Below are positions 17,355 to 26,745 of a stretch of DNA of 64,000 nt, piece by piece (position 1 is the first letter of the stretch; each line of letters opens with the position of its first letter). The stretch is from assembly GCF_015352975.1 (NCBI RefSeq), contig NZ_JACYIZ010000003.1, forward strand, positions 310,001-374,000. The letters are read 5' to 3'. The DNA comes from Aestuariimicrobium ganziense (GTDB lineage: Bacteria; Actinomycetota; Actinomycetes; Propionibacteriales; Propionibacteriaceae). The position numbers and the translations under genes were made by a program. Below the pieces are notes generated by a model that did not search any database, was not told the origin of the DNA, and saw nothing but the letters and a program-made list of their open reading frames with translations.

Positions 17355-17365
17355 GTTATAATTAC
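17355..17365. promoter_or_regulatory. AT-rich imperfect palindrome, candidate operator
   Basis: GTTATAATTAC (11 bp, one mismatch from symmetry) stands out in very GC-rich DNA, just upstream of the predicted promoter of the ABC operon. A ROK repressor is encoded at the end of the locus and needs an operator; this is the best candidate I can see. It also contains TATAAT, so it might instead be a -10 box. Confidence 0.4.
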
Positions 17366-17380
17366 CCTTAGTAGAACCTC

Positions 17381-17410
17381 TTGACGAACTCATGCGCTGG
17401 TTCGTAGCCT
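17381..17410 (+). promoter_or_regulatory. Predicted promoter of the ABC transporter operon
   Basis: TTGACG (17381-17386) and TAGCCT (17405-17410) are separated by 18 bp. This leaves a ~115-nt leader before the first permease at 17532. The 225-bp gap after the heparinase gene holds no other gene. Confidence 0.5.
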
Positions 17411-17531
17411 CCTGTCACCGGACGAGGCAACGGTGCTCGTCCCGGGGTGGCCTCGGCCGCCGCGGCCGTGAGGTGTCACCGATGTCGCCTCGTCGTTCCG
17501 GCCCCGTCTCGGACAGGGAGGACCTACGCCT

Positions 17532-18515
17532 GTGGGAATGCAGTCCACCGAGCGCGCAGTCGAAGCGCCCGCCGTGACCCGACCGTCACGCGCCAAGGGG
17601 TACGCCTCGTTCTGGAAGGGCGTGTCGCACAGCAAGATGCTGCTGCTGATGTGCCTGCCGGCCATCGTCTTCTTCCTGGTGTTCGCCTACGGCCCGATGC
17701 CAGGGGCCTACATCGCCTTCACCAACTTCAACTACCGCGACGGAATCTTCGGCAGCCCCTTCGTGGGGATGAAGAACTTCGAGTTCCTGATCAAGTCGGG
17801 ACAGCTGTGGCTGCTGACCAAGAACACGGTCCTCTACAACCTGGCCTTCATCGTGATCGGCAACGTGCTGCAGATCGGTCTGGCGATCATGCTCAACGAG
17901 ATTCGCTCCAAGTACTTCAAGAAGGTCAGCCAAGCGCTGATGTTCCTGCCCTACTTCGTCTCGGTGGTGCTGATCGGCGTCATCGCGTTCAACCTGCTGA
18001 ACTACGACACCGGTGCGGTGAACGCCCTGATCCTCGAGACCGGCGGCAACCCGCTCAAGATCTACAGCATGGCGGGGCTGTGGCCCTTCATCATCATCAT
18101 CGCCCACCTGTGGCAGAGCACCGGCTACGGGTCGATCGTCTACTTCGCCGCGATCATGGGCCTCGACGACTCGATGTTCGAGGCGGCGGCGATCGACGGG
18201 GCCTCGGCCTGGCAGCGCATCCGCTACATCATCCTCCCGAGCCTGAAGCCGACCTTCATCATCCTGCTGCTGTTCGCCCTGGGTGGCATCATGCGCGGCA
18301 ACTTCGGCCTCTTCTGGAACCTGGTCGGCAACAATGCGCAGCTCTACCAGACCACCGACATCATCGAGACCTCGGTCTACCGGATGCTCGTCTCGCAGAA
18401 CAACTTCACGACCTCCACCGCGGTGGGTCTCTACCAGTCCCTGTTCGGATTCGTCCTGGTCATGACGGTCAACTGGATCGTCCGCCGGATCAACCCCGAC
18501 TACGCCCTGTTCTGA
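17532..18515 (+). CDS. Carbohydrate ABC transporter permease, LplB type
   Basis: The 327-residue membrane protein has six helices and the permease EAA loop (FEAAAIDGASAWQRIRYIIL) that contacts the ATPase. AYGPMPGAYIAFTNFNYRDG and the C-terminal YALF are typical of the LplB family, which imports plant or host oligosaccharides such as rhamnogalacturonan fragments. The start is GTG with AGGGAGG upstream. A second permease, a binding lipoprotein and a DUF624 protein follow in one operon. No ATP-binding subunit is encoded, so a shared MsmK-like ATPase encoded elsewhere is needed. Confidence 0.9.
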   Translation: MGMQSTERAVEAPAVTRPSRAKGYASFWKGVSHSKMLLLMCLPAIVFFLVFAYGPMPGAYIAFTNFNYRDGIFGSPFVGMKNFEFLIKSGQLWLLTKNTVLYNLAFIVIGNVLQIGLAIMLNEIRSKYFKKVSQALMFLPYFVSVVLIGVIAFNLLNYDTGAVNALILETGGNPLKIYSMAGLWPFIIIIAHLWQSTGYGSIVYFAAIMGLDDSMFEAAAIDGASAWQRIRYIILPSLKPTFIILLLFALGGIMRGNFGLFWNLVGNNAQLYQTTDIIETSVYRMLVSQNNFTTSTAVGLYQSLFGFVLVMTVNWIVRRINPDYALF

Positions 18516-18526
18516 GGAGTTGACTC

Positions 18527-19444
18527 GTGACCACAGCAACCTTGGACAAGCCCCGCAAGCTCAAGCTCGACAGCAGTGAGGTCGTGCTCCGATCCGTCTC
18601 GTACGTGACCGTCACCCTGTTCGCACTGTTCTGCGCGCTGCCCTTCGTGCTCATCGTGTCTGCCTCGTTCTCGGAGGAGTCGCAGATCATGGAGCATGGC
18701 TTCAGCCTGTTGCCGCGGGGCTTCTCGACGGCGGCCTACGAGCTGATCTTCCGCTCGCCCCGCCAGATCATCGGCTCCTACGCGGTCACCATCACCATGA
18801 CCGTGCTCGGCGTCGCGGTCGGACTGGCGATCACGGCCATGACCGGCTTCGCCCTGCAGCGCAAGGACTTCCCCCTGCGCAACCAGATCTCGTTCTTCAT
18901 CTACTTCACCACGCTGTTCTCGGCCGGTCTGGCGCCGACCTACCTGTGGGTGGCCCGAACCCTCGGGCTGCGCGGCAGCTACCTGGCTGTCTTCCTGCAA
19001 CTGCTGCTGTCGCCGTGGCTGATCATCCTGATGAAGAACTTCTGCCGCTCGGTGCCCTACGAGGTGGTCGAGTCCGGAAAGATCGACGGCGCCGGTGACT
19101 TCAGGATCTTCGCCCAGTTGGTGTTGCCGATGCTCAAGCCGGCCCTGGCCACGATCGGGCTGTTCCTGGCCCTGGGTTACTGGAACGAGTGGTACCTGTC
19201 GTCGCTCTACCTGGGCAGCACGGTCGAGTTCAAACCACTGCAGTACTACCTCTACAACATCATCAACACCGCCAACGCACTGAGGAACTCGGTCGCTGGC
19301 GACAACGTGACCATCACCAACCTGCCCAGCAACACCCTGAAGATGGCCAGTGCCGTCGTGGCCACCGGCCCCATCGTCCTGGTCTACCCGTTCGTCCAGA
19401 AGTACTTCGTCAGCGGCATCACCGTCGGTGCCGTCAAGGGCTGA
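18527..19444 (+). CDS. Carbohydrate ABC transporter permease, YtcP type
   Basis: This 305-residue six-helix permease is the partner of the preceding gene. VTVTLFALFCALPFVLIVSAS forms helix 1, and VVESGKIDGAGDFRIFAQLV is the EAA loop. The FVQKYFVSGITVGAVKG tail is the signature of YtcP/LplC permeases. GAGGAG lies just upstream of the GTG. It forms the translocation pore together with the LplB-like subunit, in an 11-bp-spaced operon. Confidence 0.9.
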   Translation: MTTATLDKPRKLKLDSSEVVLRSVSYVTVTLFALFCALPFVLIVSASFSEESQIMEHGFSLLPRGFSTAAYELIFRSPRQIIGSYAVTITMTVLGVAVGLAITAMTGFALQRKDFPLRNQISFFIYFTTLFSAGLAPTYLWVARTLGLRGSYLAVFLQLLLSPWLIILMKNFCRSVPYEVVESGKIDGAGDFRIFAQLVLPMLKPALATIGLFLALGYWNEWYLSSLYLGSTVEFKPLQYYLYNIINTANALRNSVAGDNVTITNLPSNTLKMASAVVATGPIVLVYPFVQKYFVSGITVGAVKG

Positions 19445-19484
19445 CGCCCTGACCCGCCCACCACAAGGAGAAGGAAACCGCGCA

Positions 19485-21059
19485 ATGTTCAACCTCACCC
19501 TGTCGCGCCGAGCCATCCTCGGCTCGGCCGCCGCCGTCGCCGCTGCCGCAGGCCTGTCTGCCTGCAACCGTGACAACGGGTCGACGCCCTCGTCCGACGA
19601 CACCTCGCAGGCCGCCACCATCACCATGCTGGTGCTGGGCGACAAGCCCACCAACGGCCGGCTCGAGAAGATGCTGACCAAGCTCAACGAGATTCTCACC
19701 GCCAAGGTCAATGCCAAGCTCGAGCTCTTCTACGTCGAGTGGGCCGACTGGCAGACCCAGTACAACGTGCAGCTGCTCTCGGGCGACTCGAAGATCGACC
19801 TGATCACGACCGCCACCGACTGGCTGTTCGGGTGGGAGAACGCGCAGAAGGGCGCCTTCTACGCCTTGGACGAGGAGATCCTCAAGGCCAATGCCCCCAA
19901 GACCTGGGAGCAGGTGAACGGCAAGGGGACCTGGGAGGAGTGCAAGCTCCCCGACGGCAAGATCTACTTCATCCCGGAGGACAACTACACCCAGTGGACC
20001 AACCACGGCTACTTCTACCGTGGCGACTGGGCGAAGTCGGCGGGTATCCCTGACGGGACGATCACCAAGTTCGAGGAGCTCACCACCTACTTCAGGTGGG
20101 TCAAGGAGAACCAGAAGAAGGCGTTCCCCTGGGATGTCGCGGGTGCGAATGAGACCGCGCTCACCGGCTGGTTGCAGGCGCACACCGACGGGCAGACGAT
20201 CCAGCAGGTCAGCGCCGGCAACTACTACCCGTTCCAGACCACCAAGGCTGATCCCTACACCGTCGGCTCCTGGTACATGGAGTCGGACGAGCTCGTCGCC
20301 GCTGCGAAGAACGCCAAGGAGTGGAACGACATCGGGGTCTGGCGCCAGGACGCCATCGGCTACGACGGCGACACCCGCGAGCTGTTCTTCAGCGGTCTGT
20401 CAGGTGCTGACCAGCACCACACGCAGACCTTCCTGGGCGTGTGGACGACCATGAACCAGCGTCAGAAGGGCTCGGACCCCAAGATGTACTGGTTCGGCCA
20501 GGAGAACAAGAACATCTTCCGCGACATCAAGACCCACGGTGCGATGGCGGTCTCGGCCAACTCGAAGAACCCCGCGCGGGCGCTCAAGGTCTACGAGCTC
20601 ATCCGCAACGACGAGGAGTGCTACCACCTGATCAACTACGGCATTGAGGGCTCCGACTACATCCTCAAGGATGGCAAGCGTGCACGTCCGGAGGGCTGGG
20701 ACCCGTCGAAGGACGGACTCGGCGCCAACTTCTGGGGCGGCCGCATGGACAACCTCGAGATCCCCGACGAGACCACTCCCCCCAAGAGGGACGAGTGGTT
20801 CAAGGAGCTGGAGGGAATGTCGACCGACTACCCCTACTCGACGCTGGTGCTCAACAAGGACGCCATCAACTCCAGCCTCGCGTCCATGGGGTCAGTACTG
20901 TCCAAGTACATCCCCCAGCTGCAGTACGGCAAGTTCGCCGATCCCGAGAAGGCGATCACCGACATGCGGGCCGAGCTCAAGCAGGCTGGCTACGACGATG
21001 TCAAGACTGCGCTGCAGACCGACATGGACACCTGGGCCAAGGAAAAGGGCCTCAAGTGA
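19485..21059 (+). CDS. Extracellular solute-binding lipoprotein, LplA type
   Basis: The 524-residue protein starts SRRAILGSAAAVAAAAG and ends its signal at LSAC, giving a lipidated Cys27; the paired arginines may direct Tat export. The mature part has the two-lobe binding-protein pattern (VEWADWQTQYNVQLLSGDSK, FFIPEDNYTQWTNHGYFYRG-like aromatic stretch, GAMAVSANSKNPARAL, CYHLINYGIEG). The abundance of aromatic residues suits oligosaccharide binding. AAGGAGAAGG precedes the ATG. A strong hairpin just after the stop suggests that expression of this subunit is kept higher than that of downstream genes. Confidence 0.9.
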   Translation: MFNLTLSRRAILGSAAAVAAAAGLSACNRDNGSTPSSDDTSQAATITMLVLGDKPTNGRLEKMLTKLNEILTAKVNAKLELFYVEWADWQTQYNVQLLSGDSKIDLITTATDWLFGWENAQKGAFYALDEEILKANAPKTWEQVNGKGTWEECKLPDGKIYFIPEDNYTQWTNHGYFYRGDWAKSAGIPDGTITKFEELTTYFRWVKENQKKAFPWDVAGANETALTGWLQAHTDGQTIQQVSAGNYYPFQTTKADPYTVGSWYMESDELVAAAKNAKEWNDIGVWRQDAIGYDGDTRELFFSGLSGADQHHTQTFLGVWTTMNQRQKGSDPKMYWFGQENKNIFRDIKTHGAMAVSANSKNPARALKVYELIRNDEECYHLINYGIEGSDYILKDGKRARPEGWDPSKDGLGANFWGGRMDNLEIPDETTPPKRDEWFKELEGMSTDYPYSTLVLNKDAINSSLASMGSVLSKYIPQLQYGKFADPEKAITDMRAELKQAGYDDVKTALQTDMDTWAKEKGLK

Positions 21060-21076
21060 TCCTGGGCTGAGGCGTT

Positions 21077-21107
21077 GGGGCAGGCCCGCCGACCGCGGGC
21101 CTGCCCC
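21077..21107 (+). terminator. 13-bp perfect hairpin after the binding-protein gene
   Basis: GGGGCAGGCCCGC pairs perfectly with GCGGGCCTGCCCC around a 5-nt loop, without a T tract. It may partly terminate transcription or protect the upstream mRNA from 3' decay, which is common between binding-protein genes and downstream genes. Confidence 0.7.
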
Positions 21108-21143
21108 ACCGCTCTCAGCCACCATCAATCCATCGAGGCAGAC

Positions 21144-21773
21144 GTGAGCAGCTTCTTCAGTCCGTACTCCCCGGTCGCCCGCTTCGGGGCGAAGCTGGCC
21201 GACCTGATGATCCTCAATGCCCTGTTCATCGTCACCTCACTGCCGATCGTCACCCTGGGCGCCTCGCTCACAGCTCTCAACGACACCGCCCTCAAGCTGG
21301 TCAGTGACCGGTACGAGTCGGTCTCGGCCACCTATCTCACCTCGTTTCGCGCGAACCTGAAGCAAGGCATCGCGCTGGGCTTCTCATCGGCGGGCCTCCT
21401 CCTGGTCGTGTACGCCTGGTGGGTGGTCGCCGAGAACCTGCGGGTGTCGGTCCTGGTCAGGATCGTGCTGCTGGCGATCGTCATCCTGGTGGCCATGCGA
21501 GTGCTGGCCACCCTGATCTTCGTCTTCCCCTACCAGGCCACCTTCGAGAACAGTGTGGTCGAGGTACTCAACAACTCCCGGCGGATGTCTGCTCGCCATC
21601 CGATCTCAGCACTCAGCGTGCTGATCACCACCCTGCTCCCGGTCGTGGTGACGGTGTTCTACCCGATCGTGGTCGGGTGGGGCGTGGTCTGGTTGCTCTT
21701 CGGCTTCGCCGGGGTCGCCTTCGCCAATGCCACCGTCTTTGCCCGGGTCTTTCGCCGCTACGGCGCCGACTGA
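21144..21773 (+). CDS. DUF624 (YesL-like) membrane protein
   Basis: The protein is 209 residues with about five helices. SPVARFGAKLADLMILNALF and SLPIVTLGASLTALNDTALK are the hallmark N-terminal motifs of YesL-type proteins, which accompany LplB/YtcP transporters in polysaccharide-use operons such as yes in Bacillus. Function is unknown but must relate to uptake. The start is GTG 21144, soon after the hairpin. Confidence 0.85.
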   Translation: MSSFFSPYSPVARFGAKLADLMILNALFIVTSLPIVTLGASLTALNDTALKLVSDRYESVSATYLTSFRANLKQGIALGFSSAGLLLVVYAWWVVAENLRVSVLVRIVLLAIVILVAMRVLATLIFVFPYQATFENSVVEVLNNSRRMSARHPISALSVLITTLLPVVVTVFYPIVVGWGVVWLLFGFAGVAFANATVFARVFRRYGAD

Positions 21774-21809
21774 GGCGTCCGCAGCCCTTCTACTCACGAG
21801 GAGCCACCC

Positions 21810-24206
21810 ATGCGCAGCTCGACCGTCGACACCTGGGCCTTCCTGCTCGGTGACGACTCCGGGGCCTGGCGCAAGAACCATGACGAGAGCGGTTTCCGTC
21901 AGGTCAGCGTCCCGCACGACTGGTCGGTGGAGCACGACTTCGACCCGGAGTGCTCCAGCGGCACCGGATACCTGCCTGGGGGGATCGGCTGGTACAGGGC
22001 GCACTGCTCGCTGCGTGAACTCGACCTGAAGCCCGGTCAGCAGGTCGTGCTGGTCTTCCATGGGGTCTACAAGAACGCCGACGTCTGGGTGAACGGCTAC
22101 CACCTCGGCGGGCGGGCCTCGGGCCATGCCGAGTTCAGCTTCGACCTCACCGAGTTCATCGGCTATGCCCCCGACGACGACCTGGTGATCGCGGTCAGGG
22201 TCGATCGCACCGAGATCGCCGATTCCCGGTGGTACAACGGCTCCGGGCTGACCCGGCGGGTCGACCTGGAGGTGTACGACGAGGTGTCGTTGCGGCGACA
22301 GGGCTCTGTCTTCACCACGCTGGCCTGCGACGCCGAGCGGGCCGAGGTCGAACTCGAGCACACCGTGGTCAACCATGGCGGGGATGACCGCCGGGTCGAG
22401 GTGGCCCAGGAACTGCGGACCCTGACCGGCGAGGTGCTGCACCGCAGCACCACCTCGGTCGAGATCGGGGCGGGTGGCAGTGAGACCGTGCGCACTGTGG
22501 CCGAACTCCAGCACCCCGCACTCTGGTCGGACGACAGTCCCGCGCTGCACCGCTGGGTGACCGTGCTCGAGGTCGAGGGCTTGGAGCCCAGCCGTCACGA
22601 ACAACTCGTCGGCATCAGAACCTTCACCTTCGACCCCGATCGGGGCTTCCTGATCAACGGGCAACCGAGGGTGCTCAAGGGCGTCTGCGTGCACGAGGAC
22701 GCCGGTCCGTTGGGCGTCGCGGTGCCTTGGTCGGTGTGGGCACGCAGGCTGCTCACCCTGAAACAGGCCGGGTGCAACGGGCTGCGGATGGCGCACAACC
22801 CCCATGCGCCGGAGCTGTACACCCTGTGTGACCTGCTGGGCTTCTACGTGATCGACGAGGCCTTCGACGAGTGGGAGAACCCCAAGAACAAGTGGTGGCA
22901 GGGCCACAACGTCTACCCACCCAAGCACGAGGGGTACGCCACCCACTTCCCCCAGTGGCACGAGGCCGATCTGACCGCGATGGTGCTGGCCCACCGACAC
23001 CACCCCTCGATCGTGGCCTGGAGCATCGGCAACGAGGTCGACTACCCCAACGACCCCTACGCCAGTCCGCTGTTCGACCAGATGACCGGCAACAACGACG
23101 CCAACAAGCCCTCGGCTGAGCGGATCTATGACCCGAATCGGCCAGACGTGCGGCGGTTGACCACCATCTCGCACCGCCTGATCGACATCGTCCGTCGCCA
23201 CGACACGACGCGTGCGGTCACCTTGGCCGCGGCTTTTCCCGAGCTCAGCAGCGTCACCGGTCTGCTCGATCGCCTCGACCTGATCGGCTACAACTACAAG
23301 GAGCAGCTCTACCCGGCCGACCACGAGCGGTTCCCCGATCACCCGCTGCTGGGCAGCGAGAACTCCCACAGCTACGAGGCGTGGCGAGCGGTGGCCGATG
23401 CCGAGCACGTCGGCGGGCAGTTCCTGTGGACCGGGATCGACTTCCTCGGTGAGACCGTCGGCTGGCCGAGCCACGGTTCCGGGGCAGGGCTGCTGACCAC
23501 GGCAGGCTTCGCCAAGGAACGCTTCCACCTGCGCCGCAGCTGGTGGGCCGACGAGCCGGTCGTCCGCGTTGCGGTACGACCCGCGCTGCAGCCCGGCGAA
23601 CCCGCCGACCGCTGGCGGCCGTGGCTGCGTGCCTGGGACGGCGACGCAGACCTCGAGGTGGCGGTCTTCAGCAACCTGTCGGACGTGACACTGTCGGCCG
23701 ATGGCGCTGCGGTCGAGCTGGCCTTCGACGACAACGTGGGCCACTGGGTGGGGACACTTCCGGCGGCGACCGACGCGCTGGTGGCGCGGGGGCGTCGCGG
23801 CGAGCGCGAGCACACCGACGAGCTGTCCCGGCCGGGCGTGCCGGTGGAGCTGGCGGCCGAGATTTGGCGCCTTCCCCAGGAGTTCGCCGACCATCTGGTC
23901 GCCGTGCTCGGTGACGACCACGTCGTCCAGGTCGAGTGTCAGCTGATCGATGGGTCGGGACGTCCGGCCGGCGGTGACGTGGAGGTCGCGGTCGAGGTGG
24001 ACGGCGGCACACTCCTGGGCATCGACAACGGTGAGCTCACCGACACCACCCCCTACCGATCCACCAGCCGCCGCAGCCACGAGGGCAGGCTCGTGGTGTA
24101 CGCCCGGGGGGCCGGCGCGGTGCAGGTGACCCTGCGTCCGGCCGGGCTGGACGAGGTGGTACTGCAGGCCGACGTGGACGCCGAGGCATCCGGCCTGTCA
24201 CACTGA
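21810..24206 (+). CDS. Glycoside hydrolase family 2 protein (beta-galactosidase/beta-glucuronidase-like)
   Basis: The 798-residue protein has the GH2 order: N-terminal jelly roll (VPHDWSVEHDF, GIGWYR, VWVNGYHLG, WYNGSGLTR), Ig-like domain and TIM barrel. The barrel carries the acid/base Glu409 in WSIGNEVDYP and the nucleophile Glu517 in LLGSENSH; C-terminal Ig-like domains follow. There is no signal peptide, so it acts on imported sugars in the cytosol. The specificity (galactoside, glucuronide or mannoside) cannot be set from these motifs. It is the last enzyme gene of the locus and follows a TCACGAGGAG ribosome site. Confidence 0.9.
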   Translation: MRSSTVDTWAFLLGDDSGAWRKNHDESGFRQVSVPHDWSVEHDFDPECSSGTGYLPGGIGWYRAHCSLRELDLKPGQQVVLVFHGVYKNADVWVNGYHLGGRASGHAEFSFDLTEFIGYAPDDDLVIAVRVDRTEIADSRWYNGSGLTRRVDLEVYDEVSLRRQGSVFTTLACDAERAEVELEHTVVNHGGDDRRVEVAQELRTLTGEVLHRSTTSVEIGAGGSETVRTVAELQHPALWSDDSPALHRWVTVLEVEGLEPSRHEQLVGIRTFTFDPDRGFLINGQPRVLKGVCVHEDAGPLGVAVPWSVWARRLLTLKQAGCNGLRMAHNPHAPELYTLCDLLGFYVIDEAFDEWENPKNKWWQGHNVYPPKHEGYATHFPQWHEADLTAMVLAHRHHPSIVAWSIGNEVDYPNDPYASPLFDQMTGNNDANKPSAERIYDPNRPDVRRLTTISHRLIDIVRRHDTTRAVTLAAAFPELSSVTGLLDRLDLIGYNYKEQLYPADHERFPDHPLLGSENSHSYEAWRAVADAEHVGGQFLWTGIDFLGETVGWPSHGSGAGLLTTAGFAKERFHLRRSWWADEPVVRVAVRPALQPGEPADRWRPWLRAWDGDADLEVAVFSNLSDVTLSADGAAVELAFDDNVGHWVGTLPAATDALVARGRRGEREHTDELSRPGVPVELAAEIWRLPQEFADHLVAVLGDDHVVQVECQLIDGSGRPAGGDVEVAVEVDGGTLLGIDNGELTDTTPYRSTSRRSHEGRLVVYARGAGAVQVTLRPAGLDEVVLQADVDAEASGLSH

Positions 24207-24248
24207 CCAATCGGGCAGGAAGGGCATGGCCCGGCAAGGAGTGGGGAC

Positions 24249-25475
24249 GTGATCAAGCGGTCGGCACGCACGATCCGCAATGAGAGTCGATTCTCGGTGC
24301 TGAAGGCGATGCTCAGTCGCGGAGAGGCGATGACCCGCCATGACTTGGCCCGCGCCACCACCCTGAGTGCGGCGACCGTGGCCAATGTCGTGACCGAGTT
24401 GCTCGAGGCTGGGGTACTGCAGGTCGAGAGCCGCTCCTCGGTGGTGGGTCGTCCATCGGCCAACCTGACCATCGCGCCGCATCGGGCCTACCTGGTGGGC
24501 GTCGACGTCGCCGAGACCTACGTGCGCGCGGAGGTGTTCGACCTCACGCTCAACGCCCTCGGGGCCTCTGAACTCGCGCTGGACGACCGGGACGACAGCC
24601 CTGACCACGTGATCGCTGGAGTGGCCACCGCCGTGCGGCGAGCGATGAAGACAGCCGGGGTGCCGGAAGACCGAATCGGTGGCCTGGGAATCAGCCTGCC
24701 GGGGCACGTCCTTCCGTCCACCGGGGTGTCGGTGTTCGCGCCCAACTGGGCGTGGCACGGAGTGAAGTTCCGCGAGTTGGTCGAACCCGAACTGGACCTA
24801 CCTGTCACCGCGCACGTGGACAACCCACTCAAGGCCGTGGCGCTCGCCGAGATGTGGTTGGGCAGTTCCGCTCCTGACGACGACTTCGCCGTGGTCAATC
24901 TCGGCACTGGTGTGGGCGTCGGATTCGTGCTCGGCGGGCGCTTGGTGCGGGGGTCCACCAACTCGGCAGGCGAGTGGGGCCACACGACGCTGGTGATGGA
25001 CGGTCGTCGGTGTCGTTGCGGCCGGCGCGGGTGTATCGAGGCCTACATCGGGGCGCGCGGCATGCGACAGACCTTGGCCGAGGTCGCGCCCGGCCATCGC
25101 CTCGTCTCGTTGGGCCAGGCGGACTTCGTGGCGGGCTACGCTGCTGGCCTTGCACTCCAGGAGCCAGAGATGGTCGAAGCCCTGGGTCGCACCGCGCACC
25201 ACTTGGCGGTCGGGCTGGGCGACCTGATCAACTTCCTCGACCCTGACCGGCTGGTGCTCACGGGCTGGACCTTCCGACAACTCAGCACCTGGTTGCTCCC
25301 GGCGACGTGCGCGATCCTGACAGAGCAGGCCCTACCCAGCCCGCTCGGTCACCTGGAGGTCGTCGCCATGGATCTACCCGGCAATCCCGTGACGTTGGGG
25401 ATGGCGGTGTGTGCACTGGAGGACTTCCTCGCCCAGTCAGGTGTGCCGGGCCGCCACCAACTGGTCTCGGGGTAG
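24249..25475 (+). CDS. ROK-family transcriptional repressor
   Basis: The protein is 408 residues: an N-terminal winged helix (RHDLARATTLSAATVANVVT, then VGRPSANLTI) and a sugar-kinase-like ROK domain. VVNLGTGVGVGFVLGG is the phosphate-binding loop, EWGHTTL supplies a zinc histidine, and CRCGRRGCIEAY the zinc cysteines. ROK repressors (NagC/Mlc-like) release DNA on binding a sugar or sugar phosphate. Its place at the end of the locus suggests it senses the imported glycan product and represses the operon, perhaps through the AT-rich palindrome at 17355. The start is GTG 24249. Confidence 0.9.
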   Translation: MIKRSARTIRNESRFSVLKAMLSRGEAMTRHDLARATTLSAATVANVVTELLEAGVLQVESRSSVVGRPSANLTIAPHRAYLVGVDVAETYVRAEVFDLTLNALGASELALDDRDDSPDHVIAGVATAVRRAMKTAGVPEDRIGGLGISLPGHVLPSTGVSVFAPNWAWHGVKFRELVEPELDLPVTAHVDNPLKAVALAEMWLGSSAPDDDFAVVNLGTGVGVGFVLGGRLVRGSTNSAGEWGHTTLVMDGRRCRCGRRGCIEAYIGARGMRQTLAEVAPGHRLVSLGQADFVAGYAAGLALQEPEMVEALGRTAHHLAVGLGDLINFLDPDRLVLTGWTFRQLSTWLLPATCAILTEQALPSPLGHLEVVAMDLPGNPVTLGMAVCALEDFLAQSGVPGRHQLVSG

Positions 25476-25509
25476 GCCTGCGCCGCGGCGTCAGGGGCTG
25501 CGTGGTGAG

Positions 25510-26745
25510 TCAGCCCAGTGCGGTCTCGACCGCGCCGAGCAGGTGGTCGACCTCGGCCTCGCTGATCACCAGCGGGGGCGCCAGTCGCACGGTCTGGCCA
25601 TGGGTGTCCTTGGCCAGCACGCCCAACTCGAGCAGGCGCTCGCAGACCTGGCGGGCCGTGCCGACCGAGGGTTCGACGTCGATGCCTGCCCACAGCCCGA
25701 TGCAGCGCACGGCGGTGGCACCTCGTCCGAGCAACCGGTGCAGCCCCGCTGCGAGTTGTTCCCCGCGCTCGCGGGCCATCGCCTGGTAGGCACCGGTCTG
25801 GAGCATCCGCACCACCTCGTGACCCACGGCCGCCGCCAGCGGGTTGCCGCCGAAGGTCGAGCCGTGCGAGCCAGGGGTGAGCACGCCGAGCACGTCGCGG
25901 TCACCGACCACCGCTGAGACCGGGACGATGCCCCCGCCCAGCGCCTTGCCGAGCAGGTACAGGTCGGGTACCACACAGGCGTTGTCGCACTGGAAGGTGG
26001 CCCCGGTGCGGCCCAACCCGGACTGGATCTCGTCGACCACCAGCAGCACGCCCTCGCGCCTGGTGACCTCGCGCAGCCGCGGCAGGTAGTCCTCGGGCGG
26101 GATGATCACGCCAGCCTCGCCCTGCACCGGCTCGAGCAGCACCGCCACGGTGTCGGCGGTGATCGCGGCCTCGACCGCCTGGGCGTCACCGAACGGCACC
26201 CGGACGAAGCCGGGGGTGAACGGGCCGAAGCCCTCACGCGCGTCCGGGTCGTCGGAGAACCCGACGATGGTGGTGGTGCGGCCGTGGAAGTTGCCGCCGG
26301 CCACGATGATCTGGGCCCGGCCCGGTTCGACCCCCTTGACCTGTTCGCCCCAGCGCCGGGCCACCTTGATGCCCGACTCGACCGCTTCGGCGCCGGTGTT
26401 CATCGGCAGCACCATCTGCTTGCCGGCGAGATCAGCCAGCGCCTCGCAGAACGGGGCGAGCGGTGCGGAGTGGAAGGCCCGGCTGGTCAGCGTCACCCGG
26501 TCGAGTTGGGCCTTCGCCGCGGCCACCAGGCGAGGGTGGCGGTGGCCGAAGTTCACCGCCGAGTAGGCGGCCAGGCAGTCGAGCAGCCGCCGTCGCTCGA
26601 CGTCGGTGACCCAGACCCCCTCGGCATGCTCGACCACCACCGGCAGCGGATGGTAGTTGTGCGCGACGTGGGCTTGGTCGAGTGCGATGGCCGCGGCGGT
26701 CGCGGCGCTGGGTCGCACGGGTGTGGTGACGGTGGCCATGGTCAT
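25510..26745 (-). CDS. rocD: Ornithine--oxo-acid transaminase
   Basis: The 411-residue class III aminotransferase has LPMNTGAEAVESGIKVARRW, the cofactor segment VVDEIQSGLGRTG, the PLP lysine in LLGKALGGG, and SHGSTFGGNPLA. These fit ornithine aminotransferase, which converts ornithine to glutamate semialdehyde. The ATG at 26745 shares its A with the TGA stop of the dimethylargininase gene (TGATG), so the two are coupled, with GAGGAAG upstream. Together they could turn arginine derivatives or citrulline-linked intermediates into glutamate; a divergent Lrp regulator probably controls them. Confidence 0.9.
   Translation of the reverse strand: MTMATVTTPVRPSAATAAAIALDQAHVAHNYHPLPVVVEHAEGVWVTDVERRRLLDCLAAYSAVNFGHRHPRLVAAAKAQLDRVTLTSRAFHSAPLAPFCEALADLAGKQMVLPMNTGAEAVESGIKVARRWGEQVKGVEPGRAQIIVAGGNFHGRTTTIVGFSDDPDAREGFGPFTPGFVRVPFGDAQAVEAAITADTVAVLLEPVQGEAGVIIPPEDYLPRLREVTRREGVLLVVDEIQSGLGRTGATFQCDNACVVPDLYLLGKALGGGIVPVSAVVGDRDVLGVLTPGSHGSTFGGNPLAAAVGHEVVRMLQTGAYQAMARERGEQLAAGLHRLLGRGATAVRCIGLWAGIDVEPSVGTARQVCERLLELGVLAKDTHGQTVRLAPPLVISEAEVDHLLGAVETALG

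Noticed and set aside
21606..24080. 824-codon antisense frame opposite the GH2 gene
   Set aside because: The plus-strand GH2 protein has full domain and catalytic evidence; the antisense product has none.
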